The notes under the pieces were generated by a model. It worked only from the letters and a program-made list of their open reading frames with translations. It was not told the origin of the DNA and searched no databases. From the NCBI RefSeq assembly GCF_042427745.1, contig NZ_JBHMFA010000003.1: 35,113 nt of DNA; one strand, written 5' to 3'. This document shows, one piece after another, positions 25,601 to 33,173 of this stretch. Every line of letters begins with the position of its first letter. Position 1 is the stretch's first letter. Source of the stretch: Algibacter miyuki (GTDB taxonomy: Bacteria; Bacteroidota; Bacteroidia; Flavobacteriales; Flavobacteriaceae). The translations under genes were made by a program, and so were the position numbers.

Positions 25601-26044
25601 ACCTCGTTTTGTGCCTTTTATTAATACCGTAGCACCAGGTAAAGGAAGGTTGTCGGGGCTAGTATAAACAACGCCAGATATTAACCTTTGTTCTTTATTT
25701 TTTGTGATCGTAGGGACGTAGGTTATTTGTTTTTCAACCAGGAGTATTTGGTTGTTTTTTATAACGTAGGTGAGTTGTGTGTTTTCTAGTAATTTGTTTA
25801 ATGCTATTTCTAGACTCACGTTGCTAACATTTAGACTTACTTTTTTGTTGAGGTCTATTTTGTTCGTATTGTAAATAGAGCGGTATGTAGATTGTTGCTC
25901 TATAAGCTTTAAAACCGAACCAAAAGGTTGCTCTGTGGCGTTAATTGTAATAGGGTTAGATTGTGCGTTAGCACTGTTGCAAAACAAAATAATTCCAAGG
26001 GCGAGAATTAGTACTTTTACATGTTGGTTTAAAAAATGCTTCAT
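22685..26044 (-). CDS. SusC/RagA family TonB-linked outer-membrane transporter with STN domain
   Basis: 1119 residues. Signal peptide 1-27, then an STN domain (about 30-107, VLKLIEQQSTYRSIY, LEIALNKLLENT) that signals to FecR. A carboxypeptidase-D-like repeat (about 117-205), the plug (about 205-350: DQVVITSSYGT, GQIAGVYI, SINIRGQGS, PLIIIDGVI) and a C-terminal barrel follow. It is a TonB-dependent importer paired with the SusD lipoprotein. The STN domain and the neighbouring FecR and sigma genes indicate that ligand binding induces the operon from outside the cell. It starts three bases after fecR-like. Confidence 0.95.
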   Translation of the reverse strand: MKHFLNQHVKVLILALGIILFCNSANAQSNPITINATEQPFGSVLKLIEQQSTYRSIYNTNKIDLNKKVSLNVSNVSLEIALNKLLENTQLTYVIKNNQILLVEKQITYVPTITKNKEQRLISGVVYTSPDNLPLPGATVLIKGTKRGAITNFNGEFTYRLQGNNLNTLELEVHYLGMETLTQVVGNNSKFTFYLKEAADELDQVVITSSYGTKTLREEIVGSIETLNAKDIAVDQASESIDKMVDGQIAGVYIENTSGIGGPVSINIRGQGSLTPLNGAVYGTSTQPLIIIDGVIMAEEMAIDNNFFDANGSSSEDLSNPLSQISPENIESFTVLKDAAAVSIYGADAANGVILITTKKGKKGAAKFGFSSQLGISSAINQIEYLNGAQYHELRNEYLKNTTVGYTPTPYNGVDTDWFNLLNGTGVYNKYNFSVSGASEAFSYRASLTYKKIDEPQKGNTNEQLNASINLGYRHKKLDINLSLSPSYVAKDAPNIYYSYAFAPTLSPYNEDGSYADVGVTGLGNPLAAIDQNKNTSNSYGMLGSLQATYHITKDLNISSLFGLSYRDKEQDRYFSGENESGQVNGSFTLNDTSYPLYGRRLINNRHTNKWNWQTRALYNKQITENSAFDGVFGIELTEENVDFDYASGRGFVNPNIINGVTDAVQDDDPSTTDDESTGNQTYSSDISNNSKVSLFSQLNYNYKKRYFILANFRRDQSSVFGDDTNVAYTGGAGVSWILSNENFLNTNNWVDLLKLKLSYGTTGNSRIGSYRSKGLYNIDDNGYNNLDIAYPSAAPNGELSWEKNKKFNAGLNFNFLNTVSLTLEYYYDDIKDLITSRNIPTETGYSSIQINAASMYNKGLELSTKFKWFQKEDFKWTTSFNISTLQSEVTELKGLGNEFSLSEKALAQKVGYSTTTIWGIKWAGIDPATGRDLLKKDGEIYDAVTYNSLFSSADWVPIGDYQPDAYGGFNNTFTFNNNISLSIRGSFQIGGDYLAEDELIAKYNITSNRNLSVNAYDYWRNQGDVALNPIVTSNNPTISNYDKYLYDATSLRISNVNLNYSFPRNSVGFLDALSIYTDVSNVLYWYKEKSLNGRNGISEFRFSYPQARTISIGLNAKF

Positions 26045-26047
26045 CTA

Positions 26048-27163
26048 TTAATTGTTGCTAATTATTATTTGGTTGTCTTCTATGTTGTAATCAAAATATG
26101 TATCGAACTTTAATAAATCCAATATGTCGGCTAGGCTCGATGTTTTGAAGTTTATTGTTCCGCTAAATTCTTGAGCTTCTAGTAAGCTGTTGTTATTAAT
26201 TATTTTTACATTAAAAGCACGTTCTAACTTTTTGGAAAAAGAGCTAAAATGTGCAGAATCAAGAATAATTTCACCATGTATCCAAGAGGTGTACAAATCT
26301 GTATTTACTTCTTTTATACTAAAAGCTTCAACTATAGGGGTCCATGTTGCTTTAAGGTTAGGTGTTAATATCGCATTGTTACTAGCGTCCTCTAAGTTGA
26401 AAATTTGCACAGATCCTTCTACTAAAACACACGAGGTTATAGAGTTTTCAGGATAAGCATTTACGTTAAATTTTGTACCTAAAACCTTTACTGCTATATC
26501 ATTAATGTTTACTATAAAGGGGTGTGTTTTGTCTTCTTCAACTTCAAAAAAAGCTTCACCTTTTAAATATACCTGACGGTTTCCTGTGTTACTGAATTGT
26601 TTTGGGTATTTAAATGTAGTTCCGGCGTTTAGATGCACTTTTGTGCCATCGGATAATGTGACGTTATATGTTTTTCCTAACGGAATATTTAAAGTGTGAT
26701 ACTCGATAGGAGCTGATGTTTTTGATGGTTTGTATATAATTTCGTTGTGATTTTGTTCGGCAATAACTTCTCCAGATTGATCTGTAACATGCTGTATTAA
26801 GGAATCTAGTTGGATACTGTTGTCTTCAATTTCTAAAACAATCGTATTGTTTTGTTCTAGATTTTGATCTTGATTATTGTTGATCCATGCTAATCGGCCA
26901 ATCGAAATGAACAGAACCAAAATGGCAGCATATTTAATCCACGTTTTATATTTAGAAGGTTTTGTTTTTGATATGTTTTTCTGAATTGCTTTCCATGCCA
27001 TGTCTTTGTTAGTATTAGACACTTCGGTTAAAATCCATGCTTTTTTCAAGGCTATAAATTCCTTTTTATTAGTTTCGGATGCATCAATCCACTCAAAAAT
27101 TAATTCGACTTCTTTTTCAGTGGCATCGCCATTTAAATATTTAGTTATTAAATTCGAAATCAT
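26048..27163 (-). CDS. FecR family anti-sigma/regulator
   Basis: 371 residues. A short cytoplasmic part (about 1-72) is followed by a membrane helix (about 75-95: YAAILVLFISIGRLAWI). The periplasmic FecR domain (about 155-265) has LPLGKTYNVTLSDGTKVHLN, YLKGEAFFEVEEDKTHPFIV and VKVLGTKFNVNAY; a DUF4974 C-terminal region closes it. FecR proteins hold an ECF sigma factor and release it after a signal from the STN domain of the transporter. It lies between the sigma gene and SusC, in the standard order. Confidence 0.92.
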   Translation of the reverse strand: MISNLITKYLNGDATEKEVELIFEWIDASETNKKEFIALKKAWILTEVSNTNKDMAWKAIQKNISKTKPSKYKTWIKYAAILVLFISIGRLAWINNNQDQNLEQNNTIVLEIEDNSIQLDSLIQHVTDQSGEVIAEQNHNEIIYKPSKTSAPIEYHTLNIPLGKTYNVTLSDGTKVHLNAGTTFKYPKQFSNTGNRQVYLKGEAFFEVEEDKTHPFIVNINDIAVKVLGTKFNVNAYPENSITSCVLVEGSVQIFNLEDASNNAILTPNLKATWTPIVEAFSIKEVNTDLYTSWIHGEIILDSAHFSSFSKKLERAFNVKIINNNSLLEAQEFSGTINFKTSSLADILDLLKFDTYFDYNIEDNQIIISNN

Positions 27164-27238
27164 ACTTTGCTAATTTTATTTGGTTTCTTTAGTTGGTGCT
27201 ATAGAAATAAGTACACGCCAATATTTAAAAACCCTAAT

Positions 27239-27298
27239 GAATAATATTATTCTTATTTAGACTAATTAAAAATAAATGCAAAAATAGAATAATTATTC
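27239..27298. promoter_or_regulatory. Two GAATAAT palindromes next to a -7 box upstream of fecR-like
   Basis: GAATAATATTATTC (27239-27252) and GAATAATTATTC (27287-27298) are perfect palindromes sharing the half-site GAATAAT. The second directly abuts TATTTTTG, a TAnnTTTG box on the minus strand (27279-27286). This places it where a repressor or activator would act on the fecR-like operon. The sequence is AT-rich, so chance is not excluded. Confidence 0.4.
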
Positions 27299-27385
27299 GT
27301 TTTATTTGACGGTGAATAGAGAAAAAAAACTAGTTTTTAAAGGGAGTAAATATGATGTTGTTTAAAGCTGAATAGCTTAATTTCA

Positions 27386-27991
27386 TTAATACTTAGAGAG
27401 AATAAGCGTGATAAGAACCAGTGGAAGGTAATCGGATAAATTTAATCTTAAAATTTTTAAAGCTTTAGTCATGTGAGCTTCAACGGTTTTTACGGTAACA
27501 TTTAATTCGTTGGCTATATCCTGGTTTTTTTTGTTTTCGAAGCGTTTTTTTAGGAATATCACTTTTGTTTTTTCGGGTAAATTCTCGATAGATTCTGAAA
27601 TTAAATCTTCTAATTCTGATAAAGCTAACGTATCGAAATTTATGGAATTTAAAATATCGAAGTCTAATTCTCGCTCTTTTTCGTTTAAAGTTTTACTCTT
27701 GTACCGTTCTTTAACTTCATTATGTCTAATAGCATTGAGGCATTTCGATTTGGCATAGGTGTATAAAAAAGATTCAACACCACTAACTTTTTCAATTTTA
27801 TCTTTATTAAGCCATAGGTTTAGAAAAGCGTCTTGGGTAATACCTGAGGCTTGTGGTTTATCATAAATAAATTGAATGCAAAAACCAAGAATGTGATTAT
27901 AGTAGGTATTGAAAAAATACTCAAAGGCTTTTTCGTTTCCGGCCTTTAGGTTTTTAAAATGAAGTATTTCTGTCCTGCTATACGCTTTCAT
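27386..27991 (-). CDS. ECF-type RNA polymerase sigma-70 factor
   Basis: About 201 residues from the ATG at 27991; a GTG at 28000 is less likely. Region 2 (FEYFFNTYYNHILGFCIQFI, ITQDAFLNLWLNKDKI, ESFLYTYAKSKCLNAI) and region 4 (PEKTKVIFLKKRFENK, KNQDIANELNVTVKTVEAHM) are those of the Bacteroidota ECF group paired with FecR. It should drive the fecR-susC operon downstream when released. A gap of 222 bases separates it from fecR. TACATTTG on the minus strand (28032-28039) suggests a housekeeping promoter. Confidence 0.92.
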   Translation of the reverse strand: MKAYSRTEILHFKNLKAGNEKAFEYFFNTYYNHILGFCIQFIYDKPQASGITQDAFLNLWLNKDKIEKVSGVESFLYTYAKSKCLNAIRHNEVKERYKSKTLNEKERELDFDILNSINFDTLALSELEDLISESIENLPEKTKVIFLKKRFENKKNQDIANELNVTVKTVEAHMTKALKILRLNLSDYLPLVLITLILSKY

Positions 27992-28093
27992 TGAGAGCAC
28001 TGTTCTGGTGTTGGTTGAAACGTGTGAGCTTCAAATGTACAATAAATAAGAAAATAATGACATTTTAATAAATAAACAGCACTTTCATTTGTC

Positions 28094-28954
28094 TTATTTT
28101 TTGCCCGAACGAATGCTTTCTATAACAACGGTAGCTAATATTAGCGAACCGCCTATAAAGGTGTTTATGTTTGGTATTTCGTTTAGAAAAATAAAAGCGA
28201 TGATGATGCCAAAAATGGGTTGAGCGCTGCCAATAATACTTGCTGTACTTACCGAAAAATGTTTTAAGCTACCAATAAATAGCGAATGTCCAATAGCTGT
28301 GGTGACTAGACCCAGAATTATTAGGTAGGGAAATTGTGTAGCTAAATTACTAGTATCCATGGTGAACATTACAGGAAGTAAGACTAGGGTAACAATAAAG
28401 GCTTGCTGCATCATGAGAGCGCTGCCATTGTATTGCTCTACATGACGTTTTAAAATAAGGTTACGGAGTGCATAACATAAAGCGGAAAATATACCGAACA
28501 AGATGCCTTTTAAATAGGTGTTTTCGAAGTTTATTTCTGGTGCGAGAATATATACACCTAGTAAAACCATAATCGCTAATAGTACATGTATTGGGTTGAG
28601 TTTTGTTTTAGTAAAAAAGGGTTCTAGTAATGCGGTAATTACTGGGAATGTAAACATGGATAACATGCCAATAGCTACATTAGAAAGTTTTAAGGCATAG
28701 AAATAGGTGACCCAATGGCCTGCCATAAATAAGGCGCTTAGTATAATGGTGGGCGCATCTTTTTTAGATTTTATTTTGATGTTGATTTTTTTGTAACGAC
28801 AATATATAAAGAGAAAAAAAGCGGCTATTACACTGCGTCCCCAAATGATAACGGGGGTTGGCAAATCTATAAATTTACCTAAAGTGCCAGAGGTACTTAT
28901 AAGGAGTGTTGCTAAAGTAAGTAGAAGTAAATGCTGACGATGTTGGTTATTCAT
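28094..28954 (-). CDS. EamA/DMT family transporter
   Basis: 286 residues with ten predicted membrane helices in two EamA repeats. The first repeat has PTPVIIWGRSVIAAFFLFIY; the second has LCYALRNLILKRHVEQYNGS, then IGHSLFIGSLKHFSVSTASII and PIFGIIIAFIFLNEIP. Such drug/metabolite transporters export small metabolites or amino acids. The substrate cannot be told. It is separated from the dipeptidase gene by copy B of the dispersed element. Confidence 0.88.
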   Translation of the reverse strand: MNNQHRQHLLLLTLATLLISTSGTLGKFIDLPTPVIIWGRSVIAAFFLFIYCRYKKINIKIKSKKDAPTIILSALFMAGHWVTYFYALKLSNVAIGMLSMFTFPVITALLEPFFTKTKLNPIHVLLAIMVLLGVYILAPEINFENTYLKGILFGIFSALCYALRNLILKRHVEQYNGSALMMQQAFIVTLVLLPVMFTMDTSNLATQFPYLIILGLVTTAIGHSLFIGSLKHFSVSTASIIGSAQPIFGIIIAFIFLNEIPNINTFIGGSLILATVVIESIRSGKK

Positions 28955-29009
28955 AACGTGTATTAGATGGCTACTGACTTTGCAGGATTTACTGCTTTTG
29001 GCGTATTGG

Positions 29010-29168
29010 CCCGCGTTAGGGATTGATGCGGTATCCTTTTTTTTGTTTTGAATTATAGCCGTATTTTCAAAAGGATGACACTGTACTTTAATGTACAGCG
29101 CGTTTTTTGAAAATACGGCCTAAAAAAGATAAAGCGGAAAGCCCGACCCGAAGGGGAACGCCCAAATT
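29010..29168 (-). repeat. Dispersed intergenic element, copy B, with long hairpin
   Basis: Shares the GCGTTAGGGATTG and AAAGCCCGACCC/AACGCCCAAA boxes with copy A. Its centre is a long hairpin: GCCGTATTTTCAAAA (29058-29072) pairs perfectly with 29105-29119, and an inner hairpin pairs CTGTAC (29081-29086) with GTACAG (29093-29098). On the minus strand it begins a few bases after the stop of the dipeptidase gene. It could act as a terminator or 3'-end RNA structure. Confidence 0.65.
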
Positions 29169-29170
29169 AT

Positions 29171-30559
29171 TTATTTTGAAAATTCGGTAAAATATTTATA
29201 GAACAACGGGATGGTTTCGATGCCTTTTAGGTAATTCCATACGCCGAAATGTTCGTTTGGTGAGTGTATGGCATCGCTGTCTAAACCAAAGCCCATAAGG
29301 ATGGTTTTGCTATTTAGTTCTTGTTCGAATAACGCCACGATTGGGATGCTGCCACCACTGCGTTGAGGTATTGGTGTTTTTCCAAAAGTGTCTTGGTAGG
29401 CATGGCTAGCTGCTTTGTAACCTATGCTATCGATTGGAGTTACGTAGCCTTGGCCGCCGTGATGCGGTGTTACTTTTACGGTAACGCCTTGGGGTGCGAT
29501 GCTCTCGAAATGGGTTTTGAAAAGTTGGGTAATGTTTTGCCAGTCTTGGTTTGGTACTAAACGCATTGATATTTTTGCGTAGGCTTTACTAGCTATTACT
29601 GTTTTTGCGCCTTCGCCAGTGTAACCGCCCCAAATACCATTAACGTCGAGTGTTGGACGTATGGCGTTACGTTCGTTTGTGCTGTAGCCGGCTTCGCCAT
29701 AAACGGCATCGATATCTAAGGCTTTTTTGTAGTTTTCTAAATTAAAAGGGGCTTTTGCCATTTGGGCGCGCTCTTCTGTGGAGAGTTCTTCTACAGTATC
29801 GTAAAACCCAGGTATAGTGATGTGGTTATTCTCGTCGTGAAGCGAGGCTATCATTTTGGTTAGTACGTTTATCGGGTTGGCTACTGCGCCGCCATATAGT
29901 CCGGAGTGTAAATCTCGATTAGGACCTGTAACTTCGACTTCTACGTAACTTAAGCCACGTAATCCGGTGGTGATAGATGGGATGTCGTTAGCGATCATTC
30001 CGGTATCAGAAATTAAAATAACGTCGTTTTTAAGTTTTTCGTGATTATTTTTTACAAAAGTGGCCAAGTTAGCACTACCAACTTCTTCTTCGCCTTCTAT
30101 CATGAATTTTACATTACAAGGTAATTGGTTGGTACGCGTCATAAGTTCCATGGCTTTAACGTGCATGTACATTTGTCCTTTATCATCACAGGCTCCCCGG
30201 GCAAATATAGCGCCGTCGGGGTGTTTTTCTGTTTTTTTAATTACAGGTTCGAAAGGTGGAGAATCCCAAAGGTTTATTGGATCTGGCGGTTGCACATCGT
30301 AATGCCCGTAAACTAAAATGGTTGGTAAGTTTTTGTCTATTGTTTTTTCTCCATAAACTATAGGGTAGCCATCGGTTGGGCAAATTTCTACAGTGTCGCA
30401 GCCGGCTTGTTCTAAACTGGTTTTTACAACTTCGGCAGTTTGAAGTACGTCTTTTTTATAGGCAGAATCGGCGCTGATAGATGGTATTTTAAGGAGTTCG
30501 ATAATTTCGTTTAAAAACCGATCTTTATGTTCGTCGATGTAAGATTTTATGTTTTTCAT
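29171..30559 (-). CDS. M20 family dipeptidase
   Basis: 462 residues, cytosolic, no signal peptide. Zinc ligands and catalytic residues are visible: His86 and Asp88 in YGHYDVQP, Asp125 in GACDDKGQM, Glu157/158 in EGEEEVGS, Asp185 in SDTGM, and the C-terminal His in DAIHSPNEH. The dimerisation domain holds DLHSGLYGGAVANPI, typical of the CNDP/carnosinase-like group. It should cleave dipeptides. Single gene, followed directly by dispersed element copy B. Confidence 0.92.
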   Translation of the reverse strand: MKNIKSYIDEHKDRFLNEIIELLKIPSISADSAYKKDVLQTAEVVKTSLEQAGCDTVEICPTDGYPIVYGEKTIDKNLPTILVYGHYDVQPPDPINLWDSPPFEPVIKKTEKHPDGAIFARGACDDKGQMYMHVKAMELMTRTNQLPCNVKFMIEGEEEVGSANLATFVKNNHEKLKNDVILISDTGMIANDIPSITTGLRGLSYVEVEVTGPNRDLHSGLYGGAVANPINVLTKMIASLHDENNHITIPGFYDTVEELSTEERAQMAKAPFNLENYKKALDIDAVYGEAGYSTNERNAIRPTLDVNGIWGGYTGEGAKTVIASKAYAKISMRLVPNQDWQNITQLFKTHFESIAPQGVTVKVTPHHGGQGYVTPIDSIGYKAASHAYQDTFGKTPIPQRSGGSIPIVALFEQELNSKTILMGFGLDSDAIHSPNEHFGVWNYLKGIETIPLFYKYFTEFSK

Positions 30560-30621
30560 GTTGAATTTTTGTTGTTCTTTTCAAAAGTATAAAAAAAAGA
30601 ATGTTTTTTTTGACTTTAGGG

Positions 30622-30651
30622 TTTGCAATTTAAAAATCTTGTTTATATTTG
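30622..30651 (+). promoter_or_regulatory. Promoter of tRNA-Leu
   Basis: TTTG (30622-30625), 18 bases, then TATATTTG (30644-30651): both Bacteroidota elements are exact. The tRNA begins 11 bases later. Confidence 0.8.
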
Positions 30652-30661
30652 CACACCTTTA

Positions 30662-30743
30662 GCGGGCGTGGTGGAATTGGTAGACACGCTAGACTTAGGA
30701 TCTAGTGCCGCGAGGTGTGGGAGTTCGAGTCTCCCCGCCCGCA
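30662..30743 (+). tRNA. tRNA-Leu (anticodon TAG)
   Basis: 82 bases with the acceptor stem GCGGGCG/CGCCCGC and discriminator A. The anticodon loop CTTAGGA gives TAG, reading CUA and related leucine codons. A long variable arm, typical of class II tRNAs, and the TTCGAGT T-loop are present. The 3' CCA is not encoded. It marks the border of an accessory region of surface-protein genes and decayed genes. Confidence 0.95.
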
Positions 30744-30754
30744 CAATCTAAAGG

Positions 30755-30786
30755 AAAAGCCGACTTAGAAATAAGTTGGCTTTTTT
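30755..30786 (+). terminator. Terminator of tRNA-Leu
   Basis: AAAAGCCGACTTA (30755-30767) pairs with TAAGTTGGCTTTT (30772-30784, one G-T pair) around GAAA, followed by T residues. Confidence 0.85.
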
Positions 30787-31373
30787 ATTGCTATAATCTT
30801 AATAACTCGGGCATCACAACTAGATCTAAAAGTTGTGGTTAAGCTAGCAAGAAATAAAATCTACATTTTTTTAATCCCTGATTTCGATAGGTATTCCTTC
30901 TTTTTTTTATCGTCATCCTTATTTTGCTTAGCGTTTTATAATGTTCCAGATACCAATAAGATTTGTTTTTAGAGCTGAGATGCTAAGTTTTTTAGAATAA
31001 AAGGTCGTTCTCCACTTTTTAATATTGTTGATTAAGTTAAAATAATTGATCTATAATAAATTTTATGAGTTCCGTTAAAAAAAACAAATAATAAGGTTTT
31101 AAGGGAGGAGCTGTTTAATTTGAATTTAGGTGATTATTGAATTTTATAATACTAAATCAGAGGTGTGCAGTTAGATTATTAGAACTATCTGTTTTTTTTG
31201 TAAGAATATATATGTGAAAATGTTGCATTTGGACGAATGTGATACTTTTGTGTTAGGTTGTTTTTTTGGAATTAATCGATTTGGAGTATTATTTGTATTG
31301 TTTAGGAAACGGACTACGTTGTTGTAGGTAATTAGGTAAACTTAGTAAGTATAAATACTCAAAAATTAAACCA
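30787..31373. other. AT-rich gap without a gene
   Basis: About 590 bases after the tRNA terminator. I find no convincing open frame, no inverted repeat of a mobile element and no second copy of the tRNA 3' end. TACTTTTG (31243-31250) matches a -7 box, with TTG 17 bases upstream, and could serve the decayed leader at 31374 or the C1q-like operon. The rest looks like eroded sequence. Confidence 0.45.
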
Positions 31374-31626
31374 ATGAAATTAAGATTACTTACAATCGTA
31401 TTTTTAGGTTTAGTCTATAGTAAGAACCTTGGTTTAATCAAGATAGAAATACAAAAGTAACTTTAAATACACAAAATATTAACCATACAGGAATTGTTGT
31501 TGTTCAGAAAGATGAAATTTTGATGGTGCCATAATAGCTATAGAAACTGAAGGTGCCAGTTTTGGTAATGTCTCGAATGTAACGGTTCAAAAAAATATAG
31601 TAAGTATTAAATTAAAAAGATTATTA
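31374..31626 (+). pseudogene. Decayed leader and fragment of a surface-protein gene
   Basis: The ATG at 31374 begins MKLRLLTIVFLGL, the same signal peptide as the gene at 34611. The first 39 bases differ at one position and the preceding TACTCAAAAATT leader also matches. The frame then departs and stops at 31458-31460. Open bits in other frames (NHTGIVVVQKDEIL, then AIETEGASFGNVSNVTV) read like pieces of an exported repeat protein, with stops between. It is a broken paralogue or a duplication of the 5' end. Confidence 0.6.
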
Positions 31627-31660
31627 ACAATAAAGATTTTCGTTAAGTATCAATCAAAAA

Positions 31661-32389
31661 ATGAAATATATACTTTACATAATGTTTTTATACTCACCTT
31701 TATACTTGTTTTCACAAGTTGGTGTTGGTACAAATAGTCCAAAAGCTAGTTTACATGTAGAACCTACAAGTAAAACAAATCCAAATGGTGCCGATGGTGT
31801 ATTAATACCAAGGCTAGCAGACTTCCCTGGGAATGGTGTGGAAGAAGGGCAACTCATTTATTTAAAAAACCATGCTACAGAATTAGACGGGTTTTATTTT
31901 TGGGATGGTACAACTTGGGTATGGCTTATTAATAATTATGATCGTACTATAGATAGAGCTACTTATATAGCAAGTGGTACTGGTTATACAGGCACAGGAA
32001 ATAATAGACAAGTTAATTTTTCAAGAATTGATGCTTTTGATACAACAGGGTTTTCTGTAGCGGGTAATAATATAACTGTGGGTAAATCAGGAAGATATTT
32101 GTTAGCTTTTACAACAAGTGTAAAAAGAAGTGGCACAGAAACACCTCTTAAGCAAGCAAATTTTTTATATGTTTTATTTGTTAATAATAATCAGCTTTCT
32201 TCAATAACAGGTCGTGTAACTGCTTCAACATCAAACGAAATTCCTTCTGCTACAAGTGCTGCATTAAGTACAATTGTAGATTTACAAGTAGGAGATGTAT
32301 TGAATGTATATGTGTACAAAAGTAATGAAACGCCTAACGATTATTCTGGCTATGGAATAAATGGATTAACCTTAACCTTTTTGCGCTAA
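31661..32389 (+). CDS. Secreted C1q/TNF-like domain protein 1
   Basis: 242 residues. Signal peptide about 1-18 (ending LFSQ), then a module of about 80 residues: VGVGTNSPKASLHVE, GVLIPRLADFPG, FYFWDGTTWVWLI. The C-terminal half has the strands of a C1q/TNF-like jelly roll (AFDTTGFSVAGNNITVGKSG, RYLLAFTTSVKRSG, LSTIVDLQVGDVLNVYVYK, final LTLTFLR). Such domains trimerise and bind glycans or proteins. First of three tandem paralogues, 11 bases before the next. Surface or adhesin role is inference; no T9SS sorting domain is present. Confidence 0.7.
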   Translation: MKYILYIMFLYSPLYLFSQVGVGTNSPKASLHVEPTSKTNPNGADGVLIPRLADFPGNGVEEGQLIYLKNHATELDGFYFWDGTTWVWLINNYDRTIDRATYIASGTGYTGTGNNRQVNFSRIDAFDTTGFSVAGNNITVGKSGRYLLAFTTSVKRSGTETPLKQANFLYVLFVNNNQLSSITGRVTASTSNEIPSATSAALSTIVDLQVGDVLNVYVYKSNETPNDYSGYGINGLTLTFLR

Positions 32390-32400
32390 TATAGTAGATT

Positions 32401-33171
32401 ATGAAAATACATATACTAATCATAGCTTTATTGATAATCAATATTATAGATGCTCAAGTAGGGGTTGCTGGTATTAATGAATTAAACCCAAAGGCAACAC
32501 TTCATATTGAAGCTAAGGATAATATAAACCCAGAAACGGGAGCAGGAATTTTAATTCCTTCAATGAAAGTGTTTCCTTCGGTTAATCCTACTGCAGATCA
32601 GTATGGTATGTTAGTTTATAGGTCTGAAGTTACTGGTAGTGGGTTTGAAGGTTTTTATTATTGGGATGCACCTAATAATACATGGGAATATATTGTTTCT
32701 AGTAAATTAAATGATATTGACCTAAATAAAACATCGGCTTATGGTACGGCCTTTCAAACAAATATTTTACAAGGAAATACAAGTTATGTTAAAATACCTT
32801 TTAGTGTTCTAGAGTCTCCTAAAGCAAATTATACTATTGATGCTAATGGCGATTTAAATATAGGCCAAACAGGTAAGTATTATCTATCTGTTACAGGAGG
32901 GGTTAATAAGCCTCACACAGGACAAAATCTAGCTGAACAAATTCAAACTTCAGTTTTTATTAATAATAATGAAAGTGCATCACTGGTGTCAAAAACGGTT
33001 TTTCCTGCTGTTTTTTACAATGAAAGATCGGTCACATTTGCCATATCAAGTATTATTACTTTACAGGCTGGAGATATATTGTCTTTACGGGCAAAGAGGT
33101 TTGATTCAAGTCAATTAGGAACTTTAACTGTGAACTCTCCTTTTACTATTATTTTATCATACTTAGATTAA
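32401..33171 (+). CDS. Secreted C1q/TNF-like domain protein 2
   Basis: 256 residues. Signal peptide ends near IIDAQ. The N-terminal module again reads VGVAGINELNPKATLHIEAK, AGILIPSMKVFP, FYYWDAPNNTWEYIV. A C1q-like C-terminal half follows (FSVLESPKANYTIDANGDLN, GKYYLSVTGGVNK, ISSIITLQAGDILSLRAKRF, TIILSYLD). It is clearly a paralogue of its neighbours but diverged over its whole length, so the duplication is old or under diversifying selection. Start 11 bases after gene 1 and stop two bases before gene 3 suggest one operon. Confidence 0.7.
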   Translation: MKIHILIIALLIINIIDAQVGVAGINELNPKATLHIEAKDNINPETGAGILIPSMKVFPSVNPTADQYGMLVYRSEVTGSGFEGFYYWDAPNNTWEYIVSSKLNDIDLNKTSAYGTAFQTNILQGNTSYVKIPFSVLESPKANYTIDANGDLNIGQTGKYYLSVTGGVNKPHTGQNLAEQIQTSVFINNNESASLVSKTVFPAVFYNERSVTFAISSIITLQAGDILSLRAKRFDSSQLGTLTVNSPFTIILSYLD

Positions 33172-33173
33172 TT

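Noticed and set aside
30850..31000. Minus-strand codons reading LSISALKTNLIGIWNIIKR, considered as a remnant gene
   Set aside because: Too short and without a recognisable family or start. The surrounding frames are full of stops.
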